64,000 nt of DNA, from assembly GCF_014207375.1 (NCBI RefSeq), contig NZ_JACHEE010000010.1:29204-93203 (forward strand). The letters are read 5' to 3'. The notes beneath the pieces are model-generated. The model saw nothing but the letters and a program-made list of their open reading frames with translations. It had not been told where the DNA came from and searched no databases. Origin of the DNA: Arthrobacter sp. AZCC_0090 (GTDB lineage: Bacteria; Actinomycetota; Actinomycetes; Actinomycetales; Micrococcaceae). Numbering within the stretch: position 1 is the stretch's first letter; each line of letters begins with the position of its first letter. Both the position numbers and the translations under genes were made by a program. Positions 35,067-43,680 of the stretch are shown one piece after another.

Positions 35067-36578
35067 GTGACCCTTGAAGCCGATGTTCTGGCCGCCTTCC
35101 CGGCTGAAGTCCAGATCCCCGCTCAGCTGGTTGCCGACGCCGTTGCAGCGTCTTCCGCAGCCTCGCCCCGCGTCCTGGTAGTCCTCGACGACGACCCCAC
35201 GGGCACCCAATCAGTCGCCAACCTGCCGGTACTCACCCGCTGGGAGGTCGCCGATTTCACGTGGGCCTTCGCCCACATTGCGGATAGCCGGTCCCAGCCC
35301 GCGGTCTATGTGCTGACCAACACGCGCAGCCTGGACCCGGTTGAGGCCGCCGTCCGCAACGAGGAAATCGTGCGCAACGCCCTCGCCGCGGCGGGCAGCG
35401 CTGGTTCGAGGCTGCGCCTCGGTTTCGTCAGCCGCTCCGACTCCACCCTCCGCGGCCACTACCCGCTGGAACCGGACGTCATTGCCGCCACGGTCGCCGA
35501 CGTAACAGGCGAGTCCACAGACGGTGTCGTGATGGTCCCAGCCTTCCCCGACGCTGGACGCGTCACCATTGGCGGCGTGCACTACATGCGCGGAACCGGG
35601 GCCGACGCCGGCAAGCTCACCCCGGTTTCCGAGACCGAGTTCGCCAACGATGCGAGCTTCGGCTTCGCTAACTCCGAGATGGCCAAGTATGTGGAGGAAA
35701 AGTCGCAGGGCCGCTTCGCCGCCAGCGATGTGATCGTCCTCGACCTGAACATCATCCGCGCCGGTGCGGCTGCTGCGAACGGATCCGCCGGAGATCCCGA
35801 GCTCTCCGCCAAGGCCATCGCCGACGCGATCGAACCCGCCACGAACTCCATGCCCATCGTCGCGGACATCGTCACCGAGAACGACCTCCGCGCGCTGGCC
35901 CTCGGACTGGAAGAAGCCGAACGCCGCGGCAAGAAGCTGCTCTACCGCGTGGGCCCGCCGTTCGTCCGCGGCCGCATCGGCCAGGAAATCCGCGAGGCGC
36001 TCACTGGTGAGGAAGCCTACGAAGGCAACACTCCCTCCACAGCCGGCGGCTTGATCGTTGTCGGCTCGCATGTCGGCCTCACCACGCGCCAGCTCAACGT
36101 CCTCACGGCCCAGCACAGCTCGGCACGCATCATCGAGATCGACGTCGAGAAGCTTCTCGCTAGCGGCGCGGAAGCCTACCTGGACGAGACGGTCACCGCC
36201 GTCGTCGACGCCCTCCTCCACGGCGACGTCATCATCCACACGAGCCGCCTGCTGATCAAGACCGACGACGCCGCCGCGAGCCTGAAGATTGCCCGCAGCG
36301 TCTCTGCCGCCGTCGTCGCGGTCGTGAACCGGACGCTCAAGACCTTCCCGCCGCGCTTCGTCATCGCCAAGGGCGGCATCACGTCCTCGGACGTCGCCGC
36401 GCACGGCCTGGAAATCCGGCACGCGATTGTCCGCGGCCCCATGCTGCCGGGCATCGTCTCCCTCTGGGAGCCGGTGGACGGACCCGCGAAGGGCATCCCG
36501 TACATCGTGTTCGCCGGCAATGTGGGCGACGACGAATCCCTGGCGCACGTCACGCGCAAGCTCAGCAACACCTTCTAA
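35067..36578 (+). CDS. four-carbon acid sugar kinase (DUF1537 / OtnK-like)
   Basis: 503 residues. The DUF1537 N-terminal motif LVVLDDDPTGTQSVANLPVL, SRSDSTLRGHYPLEPD and the C-terminal nucleotide-binding part (FVIAKGGITSSDVAA, PGIVSLWEP, YIVFAGNVGD) are intact. The family phosphorylates 3-oxo-tetronates and related acid sugars. GTG 35067 is preferred because GGAG lies 7 nt ahead of it; ATG 35055 would be upstream of that. It is the first gene of the operon kinase-dehydrogenase-permease-aldolase. Confidence 0.92.
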   Translation: MTLEADVLAAFPAEVQIPAQLVADAVAASSAASPRVLVVLDDDPTGTQSVANLPVLTRWEVADFTWAFAHIADSRSQPAVYVLTNTRSLDPVEAAVRNEEIVRNALAAAGSAGSRLRLGFVSRSDSTLRGHYPLEPDVIAATVADVTGESTDGVVMVPAFPDAGRVTIGGVHYMRGTGADAGKLTPVSETEFANDASFGFANSEMAKYVEEKSQGRFAASDVIVLDLNIIRAGAAAANGSAGDPELSAKAIADAIEPATNSMPIVADIVTENDLRALALGLEEAERRGKKLLYRVGPPFVRGRIGQEIREALTGEEAYEGNTPSTAGGLIVVGSHVGLTTRQLNVLTAQHSSARIIEIDVEKLLASGAEAYLDETVTAVVDALLHGDVIIHTSRLLIKTDDAAASLKIARSVSAAVVAVVNRTLKTFPPRFVIAKGGITSSDVAAHGLEIRHAIVRGPMLPGIVSLWEPVDGPAKGIPYIVFAGNVGDDESLAHVTRKLSNTF

Positions 36579-36607
36579 CGCAACCCCAACATTCAATGGA
36601 GAACACC

Positions 36608-37507
36608 ATGACCAGCAACTACACCGTCGCCGTCCTTGGCCTCGGCGCCATGGGCCTGCCGATGGCCACCCGCCTGGCAACCCAATTGACCGTCCACGGC
36701 TTCGACATCGCCGAACCGCGCCTGAAGCTCGCCGCCGACGCCGGGATCCGTACCTTCGCCTCGGCCCGCGAGGCATCGGAAGGTGCCAACGCCCTGCTCC
36801 TTGCGGTGCGCAACGGCGAACAGCTCGACGACGTCCTCTTCGGTGAGAACGGCGTGGCCTCCGTGCTCAAGCCGGGCGCCGTCGTGATCCTTGGCAGCAC
36901 AGTCGGCACCGAAGCCATTCCCGCCACGGTTGCCCGCTTGGCCGAGTACGGCGTCGAACTCGTTGACGCGCCCCTTTCCGGCGGTCCGAAGCGTGCCGGT
37001 GAAGGCGACCTCCTGATCGTGGTGGGCGCGACGCCAGCCGCACAGGAAAAGGCCCGTCCCGTGCTTGAACTGCTCGCATCCACGCTGAGCATCGTGGGCG
37101 ATAAGCCTGGTGATGGCCAAGCCCTCAAGACCGTCAACCAGCTCCTTTGCGGCGTACACATCGCTGCCGCTGCCGAGGCCATGGCCCTCGCCGACGCCCT
37201 TGGATTGGACCAGGCCAAGACCCTTGCCGCCCTCGAAGCAGGTGCCGCAGGCTCGTTCATGCTGTCCAACCGCGGTCCCCGCATCCTCGAGGCATACAAC
37301 GACGAAGGCGCCGAGGTCCTCAGCCGTTTGGACATCTTCGTCAAGGACATGGGCATCGTCGGCAAGGCCACCCGCGCCGCCGGCCTGGCCGCACCCGTTG
37401 CCGCCGCCGCTGAACAGCTCTACCTCCTCGGCCAGGCCCAAGGCCTCGCCGCCGCCGACGACTCCGCCGTCATCAAGGTTGTCGCGCCCTCCAGGCGCAC
37501 CGTCTAG
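36608..37507 (+). CDS. NAD(P)-dependent beta-hydroxyacid dehydrogenase (LtnD-like)
   Basis: 299 residues. The dinucleotide motif is VLGLGAMGLPMATRLA, the substrate-binding motif is VDAPLSGGPKRAGEGDLLIV, and the catalytic Lys lies in GDGQALKTVNQLLCG. It belongs with L-threonate dehydrogenase (LtnD) and 2-hydroxy-3-oxopropionate reductase. GGAG 6 nt before the ATG; 29 bases after the kinase stop. Probably oxidises a four-carbon aldonate before phosphorylation. Confidence 0.9.
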   Translation: MTSNYTVAVLGLGAMGLPMATRLATQLTVHGFDIAEPRLKLAADAGIRTFASAREASEGANALLLAVRNGEQLDDVLFGENGVASVLKPGAVVILGSTVGTEAIPATVARLAEYGVELVDAPLSGGPKRAGEGDLLIVVGATPAAQEKARPVLELLASTLSIVGDKPGDGQALKTVNQLLCGVHIAAAAEAMALADALGLDQAKTLAALEAGAAGSFMLSNRGPRILEAYNDEGAEVLSRLDIFVKDMGIVGKATRAAGLAAPVAAAAEQLYLLGQAQGLAAADDSAVIKVVAPSRRTV

Positions 37508-37528
37508 AAAAGCACCCCCAACAAGCGT

Positions 37529-37592
37529 GCGACGACGGCGGTCCCCCTCCGCCGTCGTCGCCTCTCTCACCGGCCTCGAGTCCAGGCCGGTG
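37529..37592 (+). promoter_or_regulatory. two consecutive hairpins ahead of the permease gene
   Basis: First hairpin: a perfect 13-bp stem at 37529-37541 and 37549-37561, loop TCCCCCT. Second: a 9-bp stem CACCGGCCT/AGGCCGGTG at 37568-37592. They sit inside the operon between dehydrogenase and permease and probably lower or stabilise downstream mRNA, separating enzyme from membrane-protein levels. Confidence 0.6.
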
Positions 37593-37613
37593 TTGTCAAA
37601 GGAGACACATCCG

Positions 37614-39080
37614 ATGAATCCCCTCATCCATTCCTTGGCAGTCCGGGCAGCTGATGCCCCTGCCATCAAGCCAGCCGTGGACCTTGGGACTCCGCTGCTG
37701 CTGACCATCGCCGTCGCAGGCGTCGCGCTGTTGCTGCTGATGATCATCCGCTTCAAGATCCAGGCCTTCGTGGCATTGCTAGCCGTGAGCATCCTGGTGG
37801 CCGTCGCCGCGCAGATCCCCTTGGCAGACGTTTTCACCGTTGTGGCCAACGGCGTCGGCGGCACCATGGGCAAAGTGGCACTGTTGATTGCCCTCGGAGC
37901 CGTGCTAGGACGCATGATCGAAGTGTCCGGCGGCGTGCAATCGCTGGCCAACCACTTCACAGCGAAGCTCGGAGCCAAGCGCGTTGCCGTAGCCCTCACC
38001 GCCGTCGGCTTCCTGGTTGCCATTCCTGTGTTCTTCGAGGTGGGCATCATCGTGCTGGTGCCGATTGTCTACGCCTTTGCAAAGATCGCCAAGCTGCACC
38101 CCATCAAATTCGGCCTTCCCATGGCCGGCATCATGCTTTCCATCCACGTCGCCGTTCCCCCGCACCCGGGCATTGTTGCCGGGGCAGGCGTCATGGGAGC
38201 CGACATCGGACTCATCGCGATGATTTCCCTCATCATCTGCGTGCCGCTGGGCTTCCTGTCCTACTGGGTCGCCAGCATTATGAACCGCAAGGATTACGAA
38301 CTGCTTCCGGGCGTCCGCGACCAGATTGAAGAATTCGGCTCCGATTCCCTGGTGCGCGTCGGCCATGACGGTCCCGGTGCCAAAGTCGTCGCCCCGCCGC
38401 GTCCGGGCCTGATCATCTTCCTCATCGCCGCACCGATCGTGCAGATCCTCCTTGGGACGGCAGGTACGCTCCTGATCAACAAGAAGGACTACTGGTACGG
38501 CGTCGCGTCCTTCGTGGGCAACCCCTTCTTCGCGCTGCTGGTGGCCGTTGCGCTCGCCTTCTTCCTGCTGGCCGTGCGTGGCGGCTGGTCCCTGAAGGAC
38601 ACAGGCGAGATCTTCGAAGGCGCCCTGCCTCCCATCGCCTCCATCCTCATGGTGGTGGCCGCCGGTGGCGTGTTCGGCGGTGTCCTGCAGGTCTCCGGCA
38701 TCGGAGCGGCGCTGTCCCAGACGCTTGATTCCCTGGGGGTACCGATCATCCTGCTCGGCTTCATCATCTCCCTGGCATTGCGTGCCGCGCAGGGTTCGGC
38801 CACGGTTGCCATTGTCACCACCACGGGCCTCCTCTCGGCTGCCGTTGCACATGGTGGCTACACCCCCGCGCAGATCGCCGTGATCGTGATCGCGATCGGC
38901 TTCGGCGGCCTGGGCTTGTCCCATGTGACCGACGCCGGCTTCTGGGTGGTGGTGCGCTACTACGGCCTCACAGTGTCCGATGGCCTCAAGACTTGGACCG
39001 TTCTCACCACCATCCTGGGTGTCGCCGGCTTCCTGCTCAGCTATGTGGCCTGGATCCTGGTGGGAGGCTTGGCCCACTAA
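37614..39080 (+). CDS. GntP-family acid sugar permease
   Basis: 488 residues with about 12-14 membrane segments. GRMIEVSGGVQSLANHF, FFEVGIIVLVPIVY and AVPPHPGIVAGAGVMGADIG are GntP signatures (gluconate:H+ symporters and the YgbN type). AAAGGAG lies ahead of ATG 37614; an in-frame opening further upstream overlaps the dehydrogenase gene and is rejected. It probably imports the acid sugar handled by the neighbouring enzymes. Confidence 0.93.
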   Translation: MNPLIHSLAVRAADAPAIKPAVDLGTPLLLTIAVAGVALLLLMIIRFKIQAFVALLAVSILVAVAAQIPLADVFTVVANGVGGTMGKVALLIALGAVLGRMIEVSGGVQSLANHFTAKLGAKRVAVALTAVGFLVAIPVFFEVGIIVLVPIVYAFAKIAKLHPIKFGLPMAGIMLSIHVAVPPHPGIVAGAGVMGADIGLIAMISLIICVPLGFLSYWVASIMNRKDYELLPGVRDQIEEFGSDSLVRVGHDGPGAKVVAPPRPGLIIFLIAAPIVQILLGTAGTLLINKKDYWYGVASFVGNPFFALLVAVALAFFLLAVRGGWSLKDTGEIFEGALPPIASILMVVAAGGVFGGVLQVSGIGAALSQTLDSLGVPIILLGFIISLALRAAQGSATVAIVTTTGLLSAAVAHGGYTPAQIAVIVIAIGFGGLGLSHVTDAGFWVVVRYYGLTVSDGLKTWTVLTTILGVAGFLLSYVAWILVGGLAH

Positions 39081-39940
39081 TGCGTGTACGCCTTGACGAA
39101 CTTGTAGGCTCCGCCCTGGAGCGAGGGGCGGCCGTTCCGGCTTTCACGTGCTATGACTTCACCACCGCCCTCGCCGTGGTGGCCGCCGCCGAGGAGTCCG
39201 GCCGCGGCGTCATCCTGTTGGTGGCGCCCAAGACGGCCGCGTCTCTTGCTGGTTCGCGGCTGATCACAGCGCTGCGTGCCCTGGCCGACGACGCCAGCGT
39301 GCCGGTCTCGGTACAGCTGGACCATGCCTCGGACCTGGAGGTCATCCGTGACTCAGTGGCTGCCGGTGCAGACGCCGTCCTCGCCGATGGTTCGTCCCTC
39401 CCCTTTGAGGAGAACATCGCCCTGGTCCGTTCGGTACGTGAGGTCTTGGACGCCTCTGGTGGCTCCGACGTCGTGATTGAAGCGGAACTCGGCGGGCTGG
39501 CCGGTGACGAGGACAAGGCTTTCGGGGTTGATGTTCACGCTCATCCCGCAGGCCTGACGGATCCCGGCCAGGTGCAGGACTTCGTCTCCCGCACCGGCGC
39601 CGATCTTTTGGCCGTGGCCGTGGGAAATGCGCATGGCCGTTACACCGGCGCGCCCAAGCTGCATTGGGAGGTGCTGGAGGACATTGCGTCGCGCACCGAG
39701 CTTCCGCTTGTGCTCCACGGCGCTTCAGGAATCCCCGCCGCCGATCTGGTCAAGGCCACGTCCACCCGGGTGGGCAAGGTGAATTTCAATACCGAGTTAC
39801 GTACCGGCATCCTCGCGACGCTCGAGGCTGAGACCACCGCGCACCGGGCCGACGGCGAGAACCTCCAGGGCCTGTTGGGCCGCTGGAACTTCTCCGCGTC
39901 GACGTTCGCCGAAGCAACACTGAACATGCTCAGCCGCTAA
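39080..39940 (+). CDS. class II aldolase, FbaA/GatY type
   Basis: 286 residues starting on the last base of the permease stop (TAATG). Zn and catalytic residues of class II fructose-bisphosphate aldolase are kept: D81-H82 (QLDHASD), E134/E136 (IEAELGG), H185 (VGNAHGRYTG) and H213 (LHGASGIP), with the phosphate-binding KVNFNTELR. In the known DUF1537/LtnD clusters this position is taken by an AraD-type decarboxylase and an isomerase; an FBA-type enzyme would instead cleave a phosphorylated keto acid to a triose phosphate or glycolaldehyde-type product. Confidence 0.9.
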   Translation: MRVRLDELVGSALERGAAVPAFTCYDFTTALAVVAAAEESGRGVILLVAPKTAASLAGSRLITALRALADDASVPVSVQLDHASDLEVIRDSVAAGADAVLADGSSLPFEENIALVRSVREVLDASGGSDVVIEAELGGLAGDEDKAFGVDVHAHPAGLTDPGQVQDFVSRTGADLLAVAVGNAHGRYTGAPKLHWEVLEDIASRTELPLVLHGASGIPAADLVKATSTRVGKVNFNTELRTGILATLEAETTAHRADGENLQGLLGRWNFSASTFAEATLNMLSR

Positions 39941-39990
39941 GCGCGCCTGGCGGGCGGCGCCTGGCCGCTGGGTCGCGGCTCAAAGCAATA

Positions 39991-40029
39991 CAGGGAGGCT
40001 AGGATCAGCACATGATCCTGGCCTCCCTG
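39991..40029 (+). promoter_or_regulatory. hairpin holding ribosome binding site and start codon of the DUF1304 gene
   Basis: Left arm 39991-40007, loop GCACA 40008-40012, right arm 40013-40029: 17 bp with a single mismatch (G-U pairing possible in RNA). The left arm holds GGGAGG and AGGA; the ATG begins on the last loop base. In mRNA this would bury the ribosome binding site. It could equally be the end of the aldolase transcript. Confidence 0.7.
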
Positions 40030-40404
40030 CTTTTTGCCCTCGTTGCCGGCCTGCTGCATGTCTACATCTTCAGCATGGAGTCCATCACTTGGACCCGTCC
40101 GGCCACGTGGAAGCGTTTCAGCGTCGCTTCCCAGTCCGATGCCGAAACCACCAAGCCCCTCGCGTACAACCAGGGCTTCTACAACCTCTTCCTTGCGATT
40201 GGCGCGCTCGCCGGGATCGTCATCGTCGCGCTCGGCCACCCGCAGGTGGGCTGGACCCTCGTTTTCAGCTCGTGCGGTTCCATGCTGCTGGCGGCAATCG
40301 TGCTTGCCTTGAGCGGCAAAAAGTACCTCCGCGCTGCGGTTCTCCAAGGCACGACGCCGCTGCTCGCCGTCGTGCTCGGCATCCTGGCCGTGGCGCTCGG
40401 CTAA
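40012..40404 (+). CDS. DUF1304 membrane protein
   Basis: 130 residues, four membrane helices. FALVAGLLHVYIFSMESITW and NQGFYNLFLAIGALAGI are diagnostic of DUF1304, a small integral membrane family of unknown function. Its translation start lies within a strong hairpin. A 32-bp repeat array begins directly after the stop. Confidence 0.88.
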   Translation: MILASLLFALVAGLLHVYIFSMESITWTRPATWKRFSVASQSDAETTKPLAYNQGFYNLFLAIGALAGIVIVALGHPQVGWTLVFSSCGSMLLAAIVLALSGKKYLRAAVLQGTTPLLAVVLGILAVALG

Positions 40405-40485
40405 GCGAAACCCTCGCTCACGTATGTGGCACTTTCCCCCGACGCTCGCTCACCTATGTGGGCTTTTGGGGTGACCCTAGCTCAC
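40405..40485 (-). repeat. 32-bp tandem repeat, locus D
   Basis: Units on the minus strand: 40454-40485, 40422-40453 and a partial one ending near 40405. The head is GTGAGCGAGCGTCGGGGG or variants, and CCACATA closes the tail. It lies between the convergent DUF1304 and decarboxylase genes. Confidence 0.78.
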
Positions 40486-40587
40486 TTCTTGCGCGCGAGC
40501 GTTGACACTATCTGCCCGAAAAGTGATGGAGCGTCGGTGGATGGGGTCGAAATCTGCAGGAGCGTTTGATGAAGAACGACGGCGGTT

Positions 40588-40616
40588 GGCGGGCAAGGCG
40601 CCCACCGGCGCCCGCC
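40588..40616 (-). terminator. hairpin after the decarboxylase gene
   Basis: GGCGGGC/GCCCGCC 7-bp stem with further GC pairing in the loop, 32 bases downstream of the decarboxylase stop. No T-run is visible. Confidence 0.45.
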
Positions 40617-40647
40617 GCCCTCAACATTGCCGTCAAGTGCCATCTGG

Positions 40648-43524
40648 CTACGAAACCTTCCCCGTCAAAACCCTGAACCCCAGCTCCGCATTGAAGCCAT
40701 GGATCTCCCGCGTATCCAATGCCGACATGAAGGCCAGGATCTCCTCGGTAATCACCTGCCCCGGGACCAGGACGGGGAATCCCGGCGGGTAGGGGGTGAC
40801 GAAGGAGGCAGACACCATTTCCTCGCCAGCAGCGACCCTCCGTGCAAGATCTGCCGCGCTGAAGTACTCGCAGGAACCGGCTTTGTAGCTCTCGAAGTAG
40901 GCTGCCCGCATGTTCCCGTCGGGAGTTTCCGCGTCTTTTCGGAATCGCTCGGCGAAGCGGCTGAAGTCCGGCAGAGGCGGCGGTGTGCTGGTCAGTTCGG
41001 CGACTCGGGCATTGCGGGCCCGCTGCCCCAATCCGCTCAAGCCGGACTGCTCATCTTCGAAGGTCTCGGCCAGCTTGACCAGGACCTCGACGAGGTAGGC
41101 AACGGCGCTTCGCGAAGTGCCAATGTTCGTCATGAAAAGCACGCTGTTCCGTGACGTCTTGTTGACCTGGATCCCGTACTTGTCCATCAAGTAGTCGTGC
41201 TTGAAAGTGTCCCCGTCCACGCCGGTGAGTCCGATGTGCAGGGTCAAACGACTTGGATCGACGACGAATTCGTCCCGCTCCCAGGCCTCCGCCATCGCGG
41301 CCAGTCCATCGCGGAGCGGCATTTGCCGACTGGTCTCGCGGTACTGCGCCGGAATAAGGTCCCGGGTGCCGAGGACGCGGAAGTATTTCCTCAGCAGGGG
41401 GTGCCTCGCCACCGCATGGGCGATGCTGACGGCGAGATCCGCCTGCCGTTGCACGAGCTCGTAGCCTTCGAACTCGACCTGACGCCGGCCCATGTCCAGC
41501 GAGGCCAGGATCTGGTAGTTGGGCGAGGTGGAGGTGTGCGTCATGTACGCCTCGCGGAAGCTTTCCTCATTCAGTTGACCGAAGTCCTGGTCATGGATGT
41601 GGATCATGGACCCTTGCCGGAGCGATGTCAGGGTCTTGTGGGTGGACTGCGTGGCATAAACGCGAACCCGGGCCTTTGCCGGATCGGGCAGCAGCCTCGT
41701 CTTCAGAAGCAGCTCATCGCTCACGTGCCCGACGCCGGAACCCGGGCCGCCGCCGTCGGGCTCGCCGCCGCAACCGCCTCCCGCCGCCCCGCTGGCCAGG
41801 GCGAGCTCCCGCACTTGCTCGGCGTGGCGCCGGGCGTAGGCCGGATCCGCGAAGGATTGCTCGAGTGACCGGGCCGAAGCCATGGCCGTGCGGCGGCGGT
41901 AGATGTGGTGGAAGCCCGCGAACGCGAACCACGCCTCGTCCCACAGGAAGACCAGGTCCGGTTTGATGGCGAGGCACTCTTCCATCACTCGTTCGACGTC
42001 GTACACAATCCCGTCGAATGTGCAGTTGGTGAGGGCGAGCATCTTGACCTCGTGGAGCCTGCCTGCGCGGCGGTAATCCAGGAGCATCCGCTTGATGCTT
42101 TCCAAGGGAACAGCGCCATAAAACGAGAAATCGTTCAAGGGGTAGGCATCCAAATAGGAGACCTGAGCGCCAGCCAACATGAGGGCATAGTGGTGCGATT
42201 TATGGCAGTTCCGGTCCACCAGCACAACGTCTCCAGGCGCAAGGATCGATTGGTGCACGATCTTGTTGGCCGTTGAGGTTCCGTTGGTGACGAAGAGCGA
42301 TTTCTGCGCACCGAATGCCCGGGCCGCCAGCTTCTGGGCCTGCTTCAGGGATCCATGGGGGTCCAACAGTGAATCGAGACCGCCGGAGGTTGCCGATGTT
42401 TCCGCCAGAAGCAGATTGAGGCCATAGAACTCGCCGAGGTCGTTGATCCACTTGGAGTGGATCACTGATCCTCCTCGAGATACTGGCAGGGCGTGGAAGA
42501 CCCCGGCTGGTTTGCGGCTGTATTGCTGGACCGCGTGGAAGAACGGCGCTTCATATCGTTCGGCGACGCCTGCCAGCAAGGACAGATGGAGTTCCAGGCC
42601 GTCCTGGCGGCGGAATATCCGGCGGAATTGCCGGGTCAAGGAACCGGCGAGCTCCTCGATCCCCACTCCCGCCACCAGGTAGAGATCAAGCTCGGGGCGG
42701 AGCTGGCCCAGCTTTTCCGCCAAGCTCAGGATGCGGTCCAACGGTCGCTGGGGGAGCGAATTCCCCAAGAACCCGCCCAGGAAACTGCGCACGTCCCGGC
42801 TCAGCCGCTGCTTGCTGTTGAGGACAAAACCTGGCCGCAGCACGCACGCCTGGATATCGGGGTTGAGGAGGATGGCTACGATGGCGTCCTCGAAGCTTGG
42901 CACGAACACCAGCTCGTAGTTGAAGGCGTCCGCGGGGCGCCGCTGGCTAAGAAGTTCCGCTTGAAGGTCTTCACGGTCCACGTTGGAGACGTCATCGATC
43001 ACGAGGACTTCGAACCGCTTCCGCGCATCGGACGGTTCTTCCATCCTGTCCGCTTCGCGTTCAGCGTCCGTGGACGGTTCCTGGGCGTGTTGGTTGTGGC
43101 CAGCTACTCGCCGCGCGACCGGTTCGATGAGGCCCAGTGCCTCATGAAATTCCCCGGCTTCCAAGCTTCGCCGCAGTTCGGTGACATAGTGCTGCCCCGG
43201 AGATGCCCAATACATTTCGAGGGATTCAAGCAATGGCAGCAACCTTCGAACCTCCCGCGGTAACTCGCGCGGCATGCGGGCGCCGGCCGCTGGCCGGGCG
43301 CTGGCCGCAAGCTGCTTGACGGCGTAGCCAAGGAACTCCCACGCGTCTGCCCGCACCCGCCAGGCGCTGCCAGGGACCTCGCCGCCGGCTTCTGAATCGT
43401 CGGAGGGGCTTCGTTTCGCCGCCGATTCAGGGCCGAGGCCAAGTACCGTGCCGCCAGCGAGGACGGAGGCTGGGGCGAGGGGAAGTGGGGAGGATTGCAC
43501 TGTCGCGAAATCGGCGCGTGCCAC
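40648..43524 (-). CDS. Orn/Lys/Arg decarboxylase, large actinobacterial form
   Basis: 958 residues, fold type I PLP enzyme. The PLP lysine is K630 in STHKTLTSLRQGS; VTNGTSTANKIVHQ, RNCHKSHHYALMLAG and WDEAWFAF complete the cofactor site, and the C-terminal domain (VSASFVTPYPPGFPVLVPGQ) is intact. The N-terminal 190 residues precede the wing domain, and a Gly-rich insert lies near residue 600 (GGGCGGEPDGGGPGSG), so it is longer than enteric 710-755-residue enzymes. GTG 43524 is chosen because AAAGGAG lies 6 nt upstream. It decarboxylates a basic amino acid to a polyamine or diamine; which one cannot be told here. Confidence 0.9.
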   Translation of the reverse strand: MARADFATVQSSPLPLAPASVLAGGTVLGLGPESAAKRSPSDDSEAGGEVPGSAWRVRADAWEFLGYAVKQLAASARPAAGARMPRELPREVRRLLPLLESLEMYWASPGQHYVTELRRSLEAGEFHEALGLIEPVARRVAGHNQHAQEPSTDAEREADRMEEPSDARKRFEVLVIDDVSNVDREDLQAELLSQRRPADAFNYELVFVPSFEDAIVAILLNPDIQACVLRPGFVLNSKQRLSRDVRSFLGGFLGNSLPQRPLDRILSLAEKLGQLRPELDLYLVAGVGIEELAGSLTRQFRRIFRRQDGLELHLSLLAGVAERYEAPFFHAVQQYSRKPAGVFHALPVSRGGSVIHSKWINDLGEFYGLNLLLAETSATSGGLDSLLDPHGSLKQAQKLAARAFGAQKSLFVTNGTSTANKIVHQSILAPGDVVLVDRNCHKSHHYALMLAGAQVSYLDAYPLNDFSFYGAVPLESIKRMLLDYRRAGRLHEVKMLALTNCTFDGIVYDVERVMEECLAIKPDLVFLWDEAWFAFAGFHHIYRRRTAMASARSLEQSFADPAYARRHAEQVRELALASGAAGGGCGGEPDGGGPGSGVGHVSDELLLKTRLLPDPAKARVRVYATQSTHKTLTSLRQGSMIHIHDQDFGQLNEESFREAYMTHTSTSPNYQILASLDMGRRQVEFEGYELVQRQADLAVSIAHAVARHPLLRKYFRVLGTRDLIPAQYRETSRQMPLRDGLAAMAEAWERDEFVVDPSRLTLHIGLTGVDGDTFKHDYLMDKYGIQVNKTSRNSVLFMTNIGTSRSAVAYLVEVLVKLAETFEDEQSGLSGLGQRARNARVAELTSTPPPLPDFSRFAERFRKDAETPDGNMRAAYFESYKAGSCEYFSAADLARRVAAGEEMVSASFVTPYPPGFPVLVPGQVITEEILAFMSALDTREIHGFNAELGFRVLTGKVS

Positions 43525-43680
43525 GATGACTCCTTTGTCATGGATTGATGCACTCTCTACTAAACGCCGGGACTTGCCGCGTCGCAGGGCAATTGCGGGG
43601 GTTGCAGTCTGGGTTTCCAGATGCACCAGACCCTCCTTCACTTTTGGGGCCAAAAGTCGCAACCCTCCTTCAGCTCACAT

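Noticed and set aside
35211..36776. 521-codon open frame antisense to the DUF1537 kinase
   Set aside because: Antisense to a clearly recognised gene; no start signal and atypical composition.
37110..37613. Extended N-terminus for the GntP permease
   Set aside because: The frame is open upstream but overlaps the dehydrogenase gene; AAAGGAG and ATG at 37614 fit the family length.
36593..38050. 485-codon open frame antisense to dehydrogenase and permease
   Set aside because: Shadow frame spanning two recognised genes and the hairpin region.
43525..43662. Upstream start for the decarboxylase
   Set aside because: The extra 46 residues have no family similarity, and a good ribosome binding site precedes GTG 43524.
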